A stretch of DNA of 64,000 bases, from contig NZ_CP081294.1 in assembly GCF_019711315.1 (NCBI RefSeq), forward strand, positions 2,604,001 through 2,668,000. Reading direction: 5' to 3'. Of this stretch, positions 1 to 9,397 are shown piece by piece; positions within the stretch are counted from its first letter, which is position 1; each line of letters opens with the position of its first letter. A model generated the notes under the pieces. It had not been told where the DNA came from, did not search any database, and saw only the letters and a list, made by a program, of their open reading frames with translations. This DNA comes from Qipengyuania gelatinilytica. Its GTDB lineage: Bacteria > Pseudomonadota > Alphaproteobacteria > Sphingomonadales > Sphingomonadaceae. The position numbers and the translations under genes are program-made.

Positions 1-1324
1 CCGAGCAGTAATTGCTCATCTTGTTTATGTAATTGCCGGAGGCCGCATAGGGCTTGGAGGCGAGCTTGCCGCCGTCGGCGTAGAGGATCATCGCCGCGAC
101 ATTGGGCAGTTCGACCCATTCATAGGCATCGGCGTAGACCACCAGGAACCAGTCCTGCACTTCGCGCGGGTTCACGCCTGCGATCAGCGCGAAATTGCCC
201 AGCACCATCAGCCGCTGGATGTGGTGCGCATGGGCATTGTCGCGGGTCGAGCGGATGCAATCGGCAAGGCAGGCCATGTCGGTCTCGCCGGTCCAGTAGA
301 ACTCGGGCAGGCCGCGCTGGGCGTTGAGGGCGTTGGCCTTTTGCAAGTGCGGCATCTGGTTAAAGTAGAAACCGCGCACATATTCGCGCCAGCCGATGAT
401 CTGGCGGATGAAACCTTCTACCGAATTCAGCGGGGCATTGCCGTCCCTGTAGGCTTTCTCTGCGCGCTGGCACAGTTCGAGCGGGTCGAGCAGGCCGAGG
501 TTGATGCTGGTCGAGAGCATCGAATGGAACAGGTCATCCTCGCCCGCGACCATCGCGTCCTGGTAGGGGCCGAAGCATTCGATCCGCTCGGCGAAGAATG
601 CATCGGCGGCTTCTTCGGCTTCGTCGCGGGTGACGGGCCAGCAGAAATTCTCGATCGAGCCGAAGTGGTCGCCGAAGCGATCCTCGACCAGTTCGATTAC
701 CTCCTGCGTCATGTCGTCCGGCTCGAACTTCGGCCGCTCGGGTGCAGAGAGGCCTTCCTTGGGCGGTTTGCGGTTCTCGCTGTCGTAGTTCCAATCGCCA
801 CCCTCCGGCTTGTCGCCGTCCATGAGAAGGCCTGTCTTGCGGCGCATCTCGCGGTAGAAGAACTCCATGCGGAGCTCCTTGCGATCCTCCGCCCACTCGT
901 CGAATTCGGCCTGTGTGGCGATGAAGCGATCGTCGCGCAGGATTTCGACCTCGCAGGCGAACTTGTCGGCCCACTGGTCCATCGCCTCGCGCACGCGCCA
1001 TTCGCCGGCTTCGACTACGCTGACCAGCCGCGGGGAATGCTCCTCGATCGCGCGGGCGACCTCGCCCGTGAAGCTGCCCGAATTGCCCTCGGCGTCCAGC
1101 TTCACGTAATCGACCGTCCAGCCCGCATCGCGCAGTTCCTCTGCGAAATGGCGCATCGCCGAGAAGATCAGCACGATCTTCTGCTTGTGATGTTTTGAGT
1201 AGGTCGCCTCGTCCCAGACCTCCATCATCAAGATGATCGTGTCGTCCTTGGTCCTTCCGCGCAGGCTGGCGAGATTACGGGTCAGCTGGTCGCCGAGGAT
1301 GGGGACGAGAACGGGTCCGGACAT
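1..1324 (-). CDS. Deoxyribodipyrimidine photolyase-related protein (FeS-BCP type), 3' end cut by window edge
   Basis: Translation from the ATG at 1324 begins MSGPVLVPILGDQLTRN and runs 441 codons without a stop to the left edge. It resembles the COG3046 photolyase-related family (bacterial (6-4) photolyases/cryptochromes such as Agrobacterium PhrB), which bind FAD, a ribolumazine antenna and a 4Fe-4S cluster. The HHKQKI and FSAMRHFAEEL stretches near the N-terminus fit the family. The last visible residues, KPYAASGNYINKMSNYC, match its C-terminal FAD/FeS region, with a Cys that is probably a cluster ligand. Family members are about 510 residues, so some 70 residues lie outside the window. Likely role: light-driven repair of UV photoproducts, inferred from the family. 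The neighbour priA is on the same strand, 33 bases upstream. Confidence 0.85.
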   Translation of the reverse strand, partial: MSGPVLVPILGDQLTRNLASLRGRTKDDTIILMMEVWDEATYSKHHKQKIVLIFSAMRHFAEELRDAGWTVDYVKLDAEGNSGSFTGEVARAIEEHSPRLVSVVEAGEWRVREAMDQWADKFACEVEILRDDRFIATQAEFDEWAEDRKELRMEFFYREMRRKTGLLMDGDKPEGGDWNYDSENRKPPKEGLSAPERPKFEPDDMTQEVIELVEDRFGDHFGSIENFCWPVTRDEAEEAADAFFAERIECFGPYQDAMVAGEDDLFHSMLSTSINLGLLDPLELCQRAEKAYRDGNAPLNSVEGFIRQIIGWREYVRGFYFNQMPHLQKANALNAQRGLPEFYWTGETDMACLADCIRSTRDNAHAHHIQRLMVLGNFALIAGVNPREVQDWFLVVYADAYEWVELPNVAAMILYADGGKLASKPYAASGNYINKMSNYCS

Positions 1325-1357
1325 AGCCGCTTAATGCGCGAGCCGTCCGAGTGTGCC

Positions 1358-3523
1358 TCACACGAAGCTGTACGGGTCCACGTCCACCGCTACCCGCACG
1401 CCAGGCGGATGGTCCACACGGCCGAGCCAGTGGCGGATCACGTCCTGCAGTTGCACGCTGCGCCGGGCATTCATCAGCAGGCGATAGCGATATCGCCCCC
1501 GCAATTGCGCCATTGGGGCGGGCGCAGGGCCGAGGATCATGCAGTCGGGTACATCGGGGCGCGTATCGCCGATACGGCGCGCGGCTTCGCGCGCTTCGGA
1601 CTCGTCTTCGCTCGACACGATGATCGAGGCCCAGCGTCCGAAGGGCGGCGCACCGGCATCGCGGCGCATCTCGGTCTCGGCGCTATAGAAGGCGTCGCGA
1701 TCTCCGGCAGCGAGTGCGGCGATCACGCTGGCTTCGGGATGGCGCGTCTGGATCAGCACTTCGCCGGGTTTCGAGCCGCGACCGGCACGCCCCGCGACCT
1801 GCGCAACCTGCTGATAGGTGCGCTCGCCGGCTCGAAGGTCGCCGCCTTCGAGACCGAGATCCGCATCGACCACACCGACCAGCGTCAGTTCGGGGAAGTG
1901 GAAGCCCTTGGTGACGAGCTGCGTGCCCACGATGACGTCGATTTCTTTTGCCTCGACTGCAGCGATGAACTCCGCCGCGCGCCCCGGTGAATTGAGCGTA
2001 TCGGAAGTTGCCACGAAGACGCGCGCTTCGGGCAGCCGTTCAGCCACTTCATCGGCGATCCGCTCGACGCCCGGACCGCAGGCGACGAGGCAATCGGGCT
2101 CGCCGCATTCCTGGCAAGCAGCGGGGCTTGGCGCTTCGTGCCCGCAATGGTGGCAGGCGAGGCGGCGGGTGAAGCGATGCTCGACCAGCCAGGCGCTGCA
2201 ATTGGGGCATTGGTAGCGAAAGCCGCAATTGCGGCACAGCGTCAGCGGCGCATAGCCACGGCGGTTGAGGAAGAGGAGCGATTGCTCGCCGCGCTCAAGC
2301 CGTTCAGCGATCCCGTCCACCAGCCGCTGCGCGAGCCACATGCCGTGCGGTGGCTTTTCCTCCGTGAGGTCGATCGTGTCGATATCGGGCAACTGCGCGC
2401 CGCCGAAGCGGCTGGGCAGGTCGACCTTCTCGTAGATCCCGCTTTCGGCCATTTGCAGGCTCTCAAGCGCCGGTGTGGCACTGGCGAGGATGATCGGGAA
2501 GCCTTCGAAATGCGCGCGCATCACGGCGACGTCGCGCGCATTGTAACGCACGCCGTCTTCCTGCTTGAAGCTGGTCTCGTGCGCCTCGTCGACCACTATG
2601 AGGCCAAGCTTGGCGAAGGGCAGGAACAGCGCCGACCGCGCGCCCACAACCACCTGCGCATCTCCGCTTGCCACGGCGCGCCATGCACGGCGGCGCTCGG
2701 TCGATTTGAGCGATGAGTGCCACAGGACGGGCAGCACTCCGAAGCGCTCCTCGAACCGATGGAGGAAGTTCTCGGTCAGCGCGATTTCGGGCAGCAGGAC
2801 GAGGACCTGCCGGCCCATGCGCAGCGCCTCTGCCACGGGTTCGAAATAGGTCTCGGTCTTGCCCGATCCGGTCACGCCATCGAGCAGGAACGGCGCAAAT
2901 TTCTTCTCTCGAACCGCCGCCGAGAATGTCTCCGCAGCTTCGCGCTGCTGGTCGCTCAGCTCGATCTGCGCGAAATCGGGTCGCGCCTCCTCGTAAGGTC
3001 GGTCGCAATCGACCTCGACCGGTTCGAGTACGCCCTGGTTTACCAACCCGCGAAGCACACCCTCGGACACACCTGCAATGCCAGCCAGCTCGCGGATCGT
3101 TGCCTGCTCGCCTTCGAGAGCCTCCATCGCCGCCAGCCGCTGCGGGGTCATGCGCTCGGGCATGCCGCCGGTCAGGCGGTATTCGGTGATGCTGGCCGGT
3201 CCCTTGAGCGCGCCGCCCGAAGACAGCGCCATGCGCGCGACGCTGGCGAGCGAGGCGACATAATAGTCGGCAGTCCACTCGATCAGCCGCCGCAGCGGCG
3301 CGGGCAGGGGCGGGATCGGATACAAGCCCCTGAGGCCGCGCAATTTCTCTGCCGGAACGTCCGTACCCGGAAGCCGTTCAGCTTCCCAGACGATACCGAC
3401 AACCGTGCGCGGACCCAGTGGGCACTCGACTACCTGCCCGAGCTCGACCGTCATGCCTTCGGGCACCTTGTAGTCGAGCGGGCCGAGAGCGGCATTGAGG
3501 ACGAGGCAACGGACGCGGTTCAT
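1358..3523 (-). CDS. priA: Primosomal replication restart helicase PriA
   Basis: 721-residue superfamily 2 DNA helicase that reloads the replisome at stalled forks. Visible parts: the N-terminal 3'-end-binding domain, Walker A GVTGSGKTE around residue 220, the DEAH box in VVDEAHETSFKQ, a zinc-binding region with four CxxC pairs (CRNC, CPNC, CHHC, CQEC), and the helicase C-terminal motif VAGRAGRG. It ends in DVDPYSFV, typical of PriA. The frame is open to 3586, but family alignment favours the ATG at 3523 (MNRVRCLVLN); an ATG at 3535 is the alternative. It is divergent from the DUF4197 gene. Confidence 0.97.
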   Translation of the reverse strand: MNRVRCLVLNAALGPLDYKVPEGMTVELGQVVECPLGPRTVVGIVWEAERLPGTDVPAEKLRGLRGLYPIPPLPAPLRRLIEWTADYYVASLASVARMALSSGGALKGPASITEYRLTGGMPERMTPQRLAAMEALEGEQATIRELAGIAGVSEGVLRGLVNQGVLEPVEVDCDRPYEEARPDFAQIELSDQQREAAETFSAAVREKKFAPFLLDGVTGSGKTETYFEPVAEALRMGRQVLVLLPEIALTENFLHRFEERFGVLPVLWHSSLKSTERRRAWRAVASGDAQVVVGARSALFLPFAKLGLIVVDEAHETSFKQEDGVRYNARDVAVMRAHFEGFPIILASATPALESLQMAESGIYEKVDLPSRFGGAQLPDIDTIDLTEEKPPHGMWLAQRLVDGIAERLERGEQSLLFLNRRGYAPLTLCRNCGFRYQCPNCSAWLVEHRFTRRLACHHCGHEAPSPAACQECGEPDCLVACGPGVERIADEVAERLPEARVFVATSDTLNSPGRAAEFIAAVEAKEIDVIVGTQLVTKGFHFPELTLVGVVDADLGLEGGDLRAGERTYQQVAQVAGRAGRGSKPGEVLIQTRHPEASVIAALAAGDRDAFYSAETEMRRDAGAPPFGRWASIIVSSEDESEAREAARRIGDTRPDVPDCMILGPAPAPMAQLRGRYRYRLLMNARRSVQLQDVIRHWLGRVDHPPGVRVAVDVDPYSFV

Positions 3524-3589
3524 CTGGCGGCTCATATGGGCCGTCCAACCGATACGAAACAAGGGTGGGACTTTGTGAGGAGACAAGTA

Positions 3590-4285
3590 ATGACCGATAT
3601 TCTCGTGAGACCTACCGGACGCCGCGCATTTCTCGGTGGCATCGGCCTTGGCGGCGCAGCGCTGGCTTTGCCCGGATGCACGGGCCTACCCGGTTTCAGC
3701 CTGGTCGATGCGATCCAGCGCATCCTCTTCCTGTCGAGCGAACGTGCCTTTACCCGCATGCTCCAGCCGGACGGCTTCTGGGACGAACAGGTCGCGACCG
3801 TCGGCCTCGAAGGACTGCTGGGTGCACGCGGCGGCGTGCTGTCGAGCATCCTGACCTCGCCGCTGTTCAAGGACCGGCTCTATGATGCATTCGGCGACAT
3901 CGCCTACGAGGGTGCCGAACGTGCCGCTCCGCTGGTGACCGAGGCCGTGCGGACCATCGGCATCCGGAACGCCATCGACCTGGTGAATGGCGGCCCGACG
4001 GCTGCAACCGCGTTCCTGCGCGGATCGATGGGCGGCTCTCTGATCGAGGCAATGGTGCCCGAACTCGGCGATGCCATGCGTCTCGCGCAGGACCCGCTGG
4101 TCGGCCAGGCACTGGCAGCATTGACGGGTACCGATATCCCTCAGGTCGCCAGCCGCGTCTCGACGCGCATCGACGACACGATCTGGCGGGAAATCGGCGT
4201 CGAGGAGAGCGCAATCCGCGCCGATCCCGCTGCCACGCGCGATCCGCTGATCATCGGAGTGTTCGGAACCGGCGCGCGGCTCTAG
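3590..4285 (+). CDS. DUF4197 domain-containing exported protein
   Basis: 231 residues. The start at 3590 follows a GTGAGGAG ribosome site. The N-terminus carries a twin-arginine signal (RPTGRRAFLGG), a hydrophobic stretch and a lipobox-like ALPGC, so it is probably a Tat-exported lipoprotein. The remainder is an alpha-helical repeat region with the DUF4197 pattern (FKDRLYDAFGDIAYEGAERAA and NGGPTAATAFL). Function is unknown; the family is widespread in Proteobacteria. The frame is open far upstream, antisense to priA, but only this start gives a signal peptide and a ribosome site. Confidence 0.85.
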   Translation: MTDILVRPTGRRAFLGGIGLGGAALALPGCTGLPGFSLVDAIQRILFLSSERAFTRMLQPDGFWDEQVATVGLEGLLGARGGVLSSILTSPLFKDRLYDAFGDIAYEGAERAAPLVTEAVRTIGIRNAIDLVNGGPTAATAFLRGSMGGSLIEAMVPELGDAMRLAQDPLVGQALAALTGTDIPQVASRVSTRIDDTIWREIGVEESAIRADPAATRDPLIIGVFGTGARL

Positions 4286-4350
4286 CCGCAAGGCACCCAC
4301 ATCGCTAAGGCCTTCGGGGAATCGCAACACGCTTCCCCGGAGCCGCACAC

Positions 4351-5013
4351 ATGAAGTTCTTCGTCGACACCGCAGACATCGCCGACATCAAGGAAATGGC
4401 CGACACCGGCCTGCTCGATGGCGTCACCACCAACCCCTCGCTGATCGCGAAGTCGGGCCGTGACTTCATGGAAGTGACGAAGGAAATCTGCGATATCGTC
4501 GACGGCCCGGTCAGCGCCGAAGTCGTCGCGCTCGATCACGAGACGATGATGAAAGAGGCCGAGACCCTGCGGAAGATCGCGGACAACGTCTGCATCAAGG
4601 TCCCGCTGACGATCGACGGCCTCAAGACCTGCAAGAAGCTGACCTCGGACGGCACGCAGGTGAATGTCACCCTGTGCTTCTCGGCCAACCAGGCGCTGCT
4701 GGCTGCGAAGGCCGGTGCGACCTTTGTTTCGCCCTTCGTGGGCCGTCACGACGACAACGGCTTCAACGGCATGGACCTGATCCGCGACATCAAGCAGGTC
4801 TATGACAACTATCCCGGCTTCACGACCGAGATCCTCGTCGCCAGCATCCGCAATCCCGTGCACGTCCTCGAAAGCGCGCTGATCGGTGCGGATGTCGCCA
4901 CCATGCCGCCGGCCGTCATCAAGGGCCTGTTCAAGCATGTCCTGACCGACAAGGGCATCGAAGGCTTCGTCGCCGACTGGGAAAAGACTGGCCAGACGAT
5001 TCCGACGACCTAA
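4351..5013 (+). CDS. tal: Transaldolase, short TalC/Fsa type
   Basis: 220 residues, the usual length of the short transaldolase/fructose-6-phosphate aldolase family. It moves dihydroxyacetone units between sugar phosphates in the non-oxidative pentose phosphate pathway, through a Schiff-base lysine. The N-terminus [15 protein letters not shown], the motif [11 protein letters not shown] and the catalytic-lysine segment NVCIKVPLT are clear. The C-terminus has the [11 protein letters not shown] helix. A CGGAG ribosome site lies 9 bases before the ATG. It is the first gene of a tightly spaced forward run; cobT starts 10 bases after its stop. True transaldolase and F6P aldolase activities cannot be told apart from sequence alone. 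Confidence 0.93.
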   Translation: MKFFVDTADIADIKEMADTGLLDGVTTNPSLIAKSGRDFMEVTKEICDIVDGPVSAEVVALDHETMMKEAETLRKIADNVCIKVPLTIDGLKTCKKLTSDGTQVNVTLCFSANQALLAAKAGATFVSPFVGRHDDNGFNGMDLIRDIKQVYDNYPGFTTEILVASIRNPVHVLESALIGADVATMPPAVIKGLFKHVLTDKGIEGFVADWEKTGQTIPTT

Positions 5014-5023
5014 ATAGCCTTAC

Positions 5024-6850
5024 GTGGCAGACCAGACCCCCCTCGACCTATTCAAGCAGGCACTGACCGGCACGGCTCGCGCCATCTCGCGTGAGCCGGA
5101 GGTCGAGGTTGCGTGGAGCGCGGATAGTCCGACCCAGTCGGGCAAGAACTTCCGCGTTCCGCTGCCCGGTCGCACCTTGCCACAGGACCAGGCCGCTGAG
5201 GCACGCGGTTTTGCGGACAGTTTCGCGCTCAAGCTGCGCCATCACAACGAGGGCATGCACGCCAAGGGCGCGCCGCCCGAACCTATCGCCCGCGCGTGCT
5301 ATGATGTGATCGAGCGCACGCGGTATGAGGCGCTCGGCTCGAACAATTATTCGGGCATGAAGGGCAATCTCGACGCAGCCGTCGAACTGCGCACTGCCAC
5401 CGATCCGATCGGGCGGGCAGAGACTGCCAAGGACGTGCCGTTGCCCACTGCGCTATCGCTCATGCTGCGCGAGGCGCTGACCGGCGAACCCATTCCCGAC
5501 CGCGCCAAGCCGGGCGTCGACATGGTGCGCGAAGAGATCATGTCGCGCATCGGCACCGACATGGACGAGTTGGCGGGCGCGCTCGACGACCAGCGCACAT
5601 TCCAGAACCTGACGCTCGACATGCTGCGGCATCTCGAACTCACGCTGCCCGACACGCCCGAGGATGAGGGCCGCGAGGATGGCGAGGACGAGGAAGGCGA
5701 GGCTCCCGAAGAGGATCAGGATTCCGACGAGGAAGACGAGGGCGACGCCCAGCCGCAGGAAAGCGATGCGCGCGGCGAAGTCGTGGACGGCGAGGCCGAT
5801 GGCGATGCCGAACAGGACGTCGAGGGCGAGCAGGAAATGTCCGATGGCGATCCTTCGGACGAGGACGGCGAGGGCATGCAGCCCGTCCGCCCGAACCGCC
5901 CGTGGACCGACCTGCCCGAAGAGTTCAACTACAAGGCCTATACCGACAAGTTCGACGAGGTGATCGAGGCTCCCGAGCTGTGCGATCACGAGGAACTGGA
6001 CCGTCTGCGCGCCTATCTCGACAGCCAGCTGGCGGGCCTGCAGGGCATCGTCACGCGGCTCGCCAACCGCCTCCAGCGCCGCCTCATGGCGCAGCAGAAC
6101 CGCAGCTGGGATTTCGACCAGGAAGAAGGCCTTTTGGATGCCGCGCGCCTGACCCGCGTGGTCGTCAGCCCCGGCCATGCGCTGTCCTACAAGATGGAGC
6201 GTGATACCGAGTTCAAGGACACGGTCGTCACCCTGTTGATCGACAATTCGGGCTCGATGCGCGGTCGGCCGATCTCCATCGCCGCGATCAGCGCAGACAT
6301 CATGGCGCGCACGCTCGAACGCTGCGGCGTGAAGACCGAAATCCTGGGCTTCACCACCCGCGCGTGGAAGGGCGGGCAGTCACGCGAAGCATGGCTCGCC
6401 GATGGTCGCCCTGCCGATCCGGGCCGCCTCAACGATCTGCGCCACATCATCTACAAGAAGGCCGACGAGCCTTGGCGCCGCGCGCGCCGCAATCTCGGCC
6501 TGATGATGCGCGAAGGGCTGCTGAAGGAAAACATCGACGGCGAGGCGCTGCTCTGGGCGCACACCCGCCTGCTCGCCCGACCCGAAGACCGCCGCATCCT
6601 GCTGGTGATCAGCGACGGCGCGCCGGTCGACGACAGCACGCTATCGGTAAATCAGGCGGGCTATCTAGAAGGCCACCTGCGCAAGGTGATCGAGTGGATC
6701 GAAAAGCAAAGCCCCGTCCAGCTCGCCGCCATTGGCATCGGCCATGACGTGACCCGCTATTACAAGCGTTCGGTGACGATCATGGACGTTGAACAGCTCG
6801 GCGGCACGATTATCGAGCAGCTTGCGGGATTGTTCGAAGTGGAGGGATAG
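5024..6850 (+). CDS. cobT: Cobaltochelatase-type CobT subunit
   Basis: 608 residues with a GTG start. CobT partners the AAA+ ATPase CobS and the large subunit CobN in ATP-driven cobalt insertion during aerobic cobalamin synthesis. The architecture is classic: an N-terminal helical region, a very acidic Glu/Asp-rich linker at about residues 215-290, and a C-terminal von Willebrand A domain with the MIDAS motif DNSGSMRG near residue 407 and SDGAP later. No cobS, cobN or other cobalamin gene lies in the window, so the pathway role rests on family resemblance alone. The neighbours (transaldolase upstream, small membrane protein and nitroreductase downstream, both abutting) do not point to cobalamin either. 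Confidence 0.9.
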   Translation: MADQTPLDLFKQALTGTARAISREPEVEVAWSADSPTQSGKNFRVPLPGRTLPQDQAAEARGFADSFALKLRHHNEGMHAKGAPPEPIARACYDVIERTRYEALGSNNYSGMKGNLDAAVELRTATDPIGRAETAKDVPLPTALSLMLREALTGEPIPDRAKPGVDMVREEIMSRIGTDMDELAGALDDQRTFQNLTLDMLRHLELTLPDTPEDEGREDGEDEEGEAPEEDQDSDEEDEGDAQPQESDARGEVVDGEADGDAEQDVEGEQEMSDGDPSDEDGEGMQPVRPNRPWTDLPEEFNYKAYTDKFDEVIEAPELCDHEELDRLRAYLDSQLAGLQGIVTRLANRLQRRLMAQQNRSWDFDQEEGLLDAARLTRVVVSPGHALSYKMERDTEFKDTVVTLLIDNSGSMRGRPISIAAISADIMARTLERCGVKTEILGFTTRAWKGGQSREAWLADGRPADPGRLNDLRHIIYKKADEPWRRARRNLGLMMREGLLKENIDGEALLWAHTRLLARPEDRRILLVISDGAPVDDSTLSVNQAGYLEGHLRKVIEWIEKQSPVQLAAIGIGHDVTRYYKRSVTIMDVEQLGGTIIEQLAGLFEVEG

Positions 6851-7126
6851 ATGGATTGGCTGACATTTACCTTGGGTTTGGTTTTGATTGTCACGTCTCT
6901 AGGCGCGATACTTCGACCCGAACGGCAGTATCGTGAATCACTGAGCAATAGGAACGCGCGCTTGGCTGAACTGGATGCCGGCGCTCCCGAAAGGCACTTC
7001 GAGGAGCGTCGCGAATTGGAGGCTTATCCGCCGAAATTGGACTTCAGCAAACAGACCATCCGCGGTCTGGGCTACCTGTCGCTTGCCTTCGGAGTTGGGC
7101 TTTCAATCTGGTCAGTTATCGGATGA
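6851..7126 (+). CDS. Small two-helix membrane protein, unknown function
   Basis: 91 residues. It starts at the base after the cobT stop and overlaps the next gene by 4 bases (ATGA), so it is a coupled operon member. There are two hydrophobic segments, at residues 3-21 (LTFTLGLVLIVTSLGAIL) and 75-90 (YLSLAFGVGLSIWSVI), with a charged polar loop between. I recognise no family. Its base composition is less GC-rich than the flanking genes, which may indicate relaxed selection or later acquisition. Confidence 0.7.
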   Translation: MDWLTFTLGLVLIVTSLGAILRPERQYRESLSNRNARLAELDAGAPERHFEERRELEAYPPKLDFSKQTIRGLGYLSLAFGVGLSIWSVIG

Positions 7127-7797
7127 CCCCCACCAAAGCCGTCCAGTCCCGCCGCTCCGTTCGCGCTTTCACCGATCAGCCGGTCGACCGCGACACCCTC
7201 ACCCGCGTGCTCGAAAAGGCGCAGCGTTCGCCTTCGGGCGGCAATGTCCAGCCGTGGAATGCCGTCATCCTCACCGGCGAGCCGATGCAGGCGCTGTTTG
7301 ACCGGGTGGCGCTGGAATTTCCCAAGGGGCGCGCGGCGCTCAAGCCCGAATACGATATCTATCCCAAGGACCTCGACGGCGTTTACGAGGAGCGCCGTTT
7401 CGGAGTGGGCGAGGACATGTACGCCTCGCTCGGCATCACGCGCGAGGACAAGGCCAAGCGCCTCATGTGGTTCGCCAACAACTTCCGGGCCTTCGGGGCG
7501 CCCGTGCTGATGCTGGTCCACACGCCCAAATACATGGGCCCGCCGCAGTGGAGCGATATCGGCATGTGGCTGCAGACGATCATGCTGTTGCTGCGCGAGG
7601 AAGGGCTCGACTCTTGCGCGCAGGAAGCCTGGGCCGCCTACAGCCCGCAAGTGCGCGAGATGGTCGACATTCCCGATGACCATATCTTTTTCTGCGGCAT
7701 GGCAATCGGCTACCGGGATGCGGATGCGCCGGTGAACCAGTTCGATGTCAAACGCGCCCCGCTCGAAGAATCCGTGCGCTGGGAGGGTTGGCAGTAA
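7123..7797 (+). CDS. Nitroreductase family FMN oxidoreductase
   Basis: 224 residues. It has the family's N-terminal FMN-phosphate site (SRRSVRAF, then AQRSPSGGNVQPW) and the C-terminal FCGMAIGY element. The central EDMYASLGITREDKAKR region resembles nitrobenzoate or nitrophenol reductase-like members. It probably acts as an NAD(P)H-dependent reductase of nitro-compounds, quinones or enones; the substrate is unknown. The start overlaps the stop of the upstream gene by 4 bases. Although it is in the same run as cobT, it is not the BluB type. Confidence 0.88.
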   Translation: MTPTKAVQSRRSVRAFTDQPVDRDTLTRVLEKAQRSPSGGNVQPWNAVILTGEPMQALFDRVALEFPKGRAALKPEYDIYPKDLDGVYEERRFGVGEDMYASLGITREDKAKRLMWFANNFRAFGAPVLMLVHTPKYMGPPQWSDIGMWLQTIMLLLREEGLDSCAQEAWAAYSPQVREMVDIPDDHIFFCGMAIGYRDADAPVNQFDVKRAPLEESVRWEGWQ

Positions 7798-7823
7798 GCG
7801 TCCCGCGACCTAATGGCCTGCGC

Positions 7824-9356
7824 ATGACCGAAACGCCGCTCCAGCTGTTCAACTCGCTCATACGCGAGGTCGAGACCTTCACCCCCGTCCATCCGGGCGA
7901 GGCGCGCGTCTATACCTGCGGCCCGACGGTCTACAATTACCCCCACATCGGCAACATGCGCGCCTATGTCTTCGCGGATGTGCTGGGCCGGACGCTGAGC
8001 TGGAAGGGTTACGACCTTACCCACATCATCAACATCACCGATGTGGGCCACCTCACCGACGATGCGGACGAGGGTGAGGACAAGATGGAGAAGATGGCTG
8101 CCGAGCGCGCGCAGTCGATCTGGGACATCGCGAAGCACTATACCGAGGCTTATTGGGCCGACGTAAAGGCGCTGAACATCCGCGGTCCCATGCAGGCGGG
8201 CAAGCCCGAGGCGGCCAATTGGTCGGTCGCCACCGACTACATCGACGAGATGATCGAGTTCGCGAAGGGCATTGCGGACAAGCACTGCTACGAACTCGAC
8301 AGCGGCCTCTATTTCGACGTCTCGACGGTGGATGATTACGGGCGTCTTGCCCGTGCCGTTACCGAAGAGGGCGAGGGCCGCATCGAGACGGTCGAGGGCA
8401 AGCGCAACGCCGCCGACTTCGCGATCTGGCGCAAAACACCCGCAGGCCAGAAGCGCCAGATGGAATGGGATTCGCCATGGGGCAAGGGCGCGCCCGGCTG
8501 GCATCTCGAGTGCTCGGTCATGGGCGGCAAGCTCCTCGGCTTCCCCTTCGACATCCACACCGGCGGGATCGACCACCGCGAGATCCACCACCCGAATGAA
8601 ATCGCGCAGAACCAGGCGCATTGCTGCACCAATGGCCTCGACGTGGCCGAGAACAGCGGCGCGCGCATCTGGATGCACAACAACTTCCTCGTGGAGCGCA
8701 GCGGCAAGATGTCGAAGAGCTCCGGCGAGTTCCTGCGGCTGCAACTGCTGATCGACAAGGGATACCACCCGCTGGCCTACCGCATGATGTGCCTGCAGGC
8801 GCATTACCGCAGTGAACTGGAGTTTAGCTGGGAGGGACTCGAGGCGGCGCTCACGCGGTTGAAGCGCATCGTGATGCAGGTTGAGAACCTCAAATCCCGT
8901 CACCCTGAACTTGTTTCAGCATCCATCTTTCCACTTGGTGGATGGACCCTGAAACAAGTTCAGGGTGACGAGGATATTTCGCAACTGCCTGTATCAAATA
9001 TCGATGCAATTGATGCGACGGTATCGAATGATCTCAACACGGCTGTTGCGCTCGTAACTCTCGACGCAATCCTCCTCCAAAAAAATGTCAGTCCGATCGC
9101 CCGACTGAAAGCTGTTTCCGCGGTCGACTCGATCTTGGGACTGGATCTAATGGTCCTCACCCGCAAAGACCTGCGAATTCGTCCCAAGGCAGCCGAGATC
9201 ACCGAAGCCGAGATCGAAGCCGAACTCATCCGCCGCAAGGAAGCCAAGGTCGAGAAGGATTTCGCCACCAGCGACGCCATCCGCGCGACCCTTGCCGCCA
9301 AGGGTGTCGAGGTGATGGACGGCGATCCGCTCGGCTGGGAGTGGAAGCTCGGCTGA
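7824..9356 (+). CDS. cysS: Cysteinyl-tRNA synthetase carrying an in-frame palindromic insert
   Basis: 510 residues; charges tRNA-Cys. It has a class I synthetase core with YTCGPTVYNYPHIGNMR (HIGH motif, zinc Cys), zinc ligands near CSVMGGK and GGIDHREIHHPNE, and GKMSKSSGE (KMSKS). The ATG at 7824 follows the family start; an upstream open frame is ignored. It is about 50 residues longer than the E. coli enzyme (461). Much of the excess falls between the core and the C-terminal domain, where bases 8898-8970 form a near-perfect inverted repeat translated as roughly RHPELVSAS...LKQVQGDE. The reading frame survives the insertion, so the enzyme is presumably functional. It lies 26 bases after the nitroreductase. 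Confidence 0.95.
   Translation: MTETPLQLFNSLIREVETFTPVHPGEARVYTCGPTVYNYPHIGNMRAYVFADVLGRTLSWKGYDLTHIINITDVGHLTDDADEGEDKMEKMAAERAQSIWDIAKHYTEAYWADVKALNIRGPMQAGKPEAANWSVATDYIDEMIEFAKGIADKHCYELDSGLYFDVSTVDDYGRLARAVTEEGEGRIETVEGKRNAADFAIWRKTPAGQKRQMEWDSPWGKGAPGWHLECSVMGGKLLGFPFDIHTGGIDHREIHHPNEIAQNQAHCCTNGLDVAENSGARIWMHNNFLVERSGKMSKSSGEFLRLQLLIDKGYHPLAYRMMCLQAHYRSELEFSWEGLEAALTRLKRIVMQVENLKSRHPELVSASIFPLGGWTLKQVQGDEDISQLPVSNIDAIDATVSNDLNTAVALVTLDAILLQKNVSPIARLKAVSAVDSILGLDLMVLTRKDLRIRPKAAEITEAEIEAELIRRKEAKVEKDFATSDAIRATLAAKGVEVMDGDPLGWEWKLG
8898..8970. repeat. Palindromic repeat (REP-like) inside cysS
   Basis: The left arm at 8898-8927 and the right arm at 8941-8970 are 30-base inverted copies with 28 matching positions, separated by 13 bases that can pair further (CCAC/GTGG). 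The core is CCCTGAACTTGTTTCAG. From memory this is a dispersed palindrome common in sphingomonad genomes, usually intergenic; that comes from general knowledge, not from a search. Here it is translated in frame and adds about 24 residues. Confidence 0.85.
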
Positions 9357-9397
9357 GTTGCGGTTAGGGACTTAATCCGAAGAGGAGAGTCCCACCC

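Noticed and set aside
2717..3589. Forward extension upstream of the DUF4197 gene
   Set aside because: Antisense to priA; the signal peptide and ribosome site place the start at 3590.
5640..5890. Low-complexity acidic stretch in cobT as a repeat or disordered insertion
   Set aside because: An acidic linker between the N-terminal and VWA domains is normal for CobT.
7123..7797. BluB-type dimethylbenzimidazole synthase beside cobT
   Set aside because: The chain lacks the BluB-specific features and reads as an ordinary nitroreductase of the nitrobenzoate-reductase kind.
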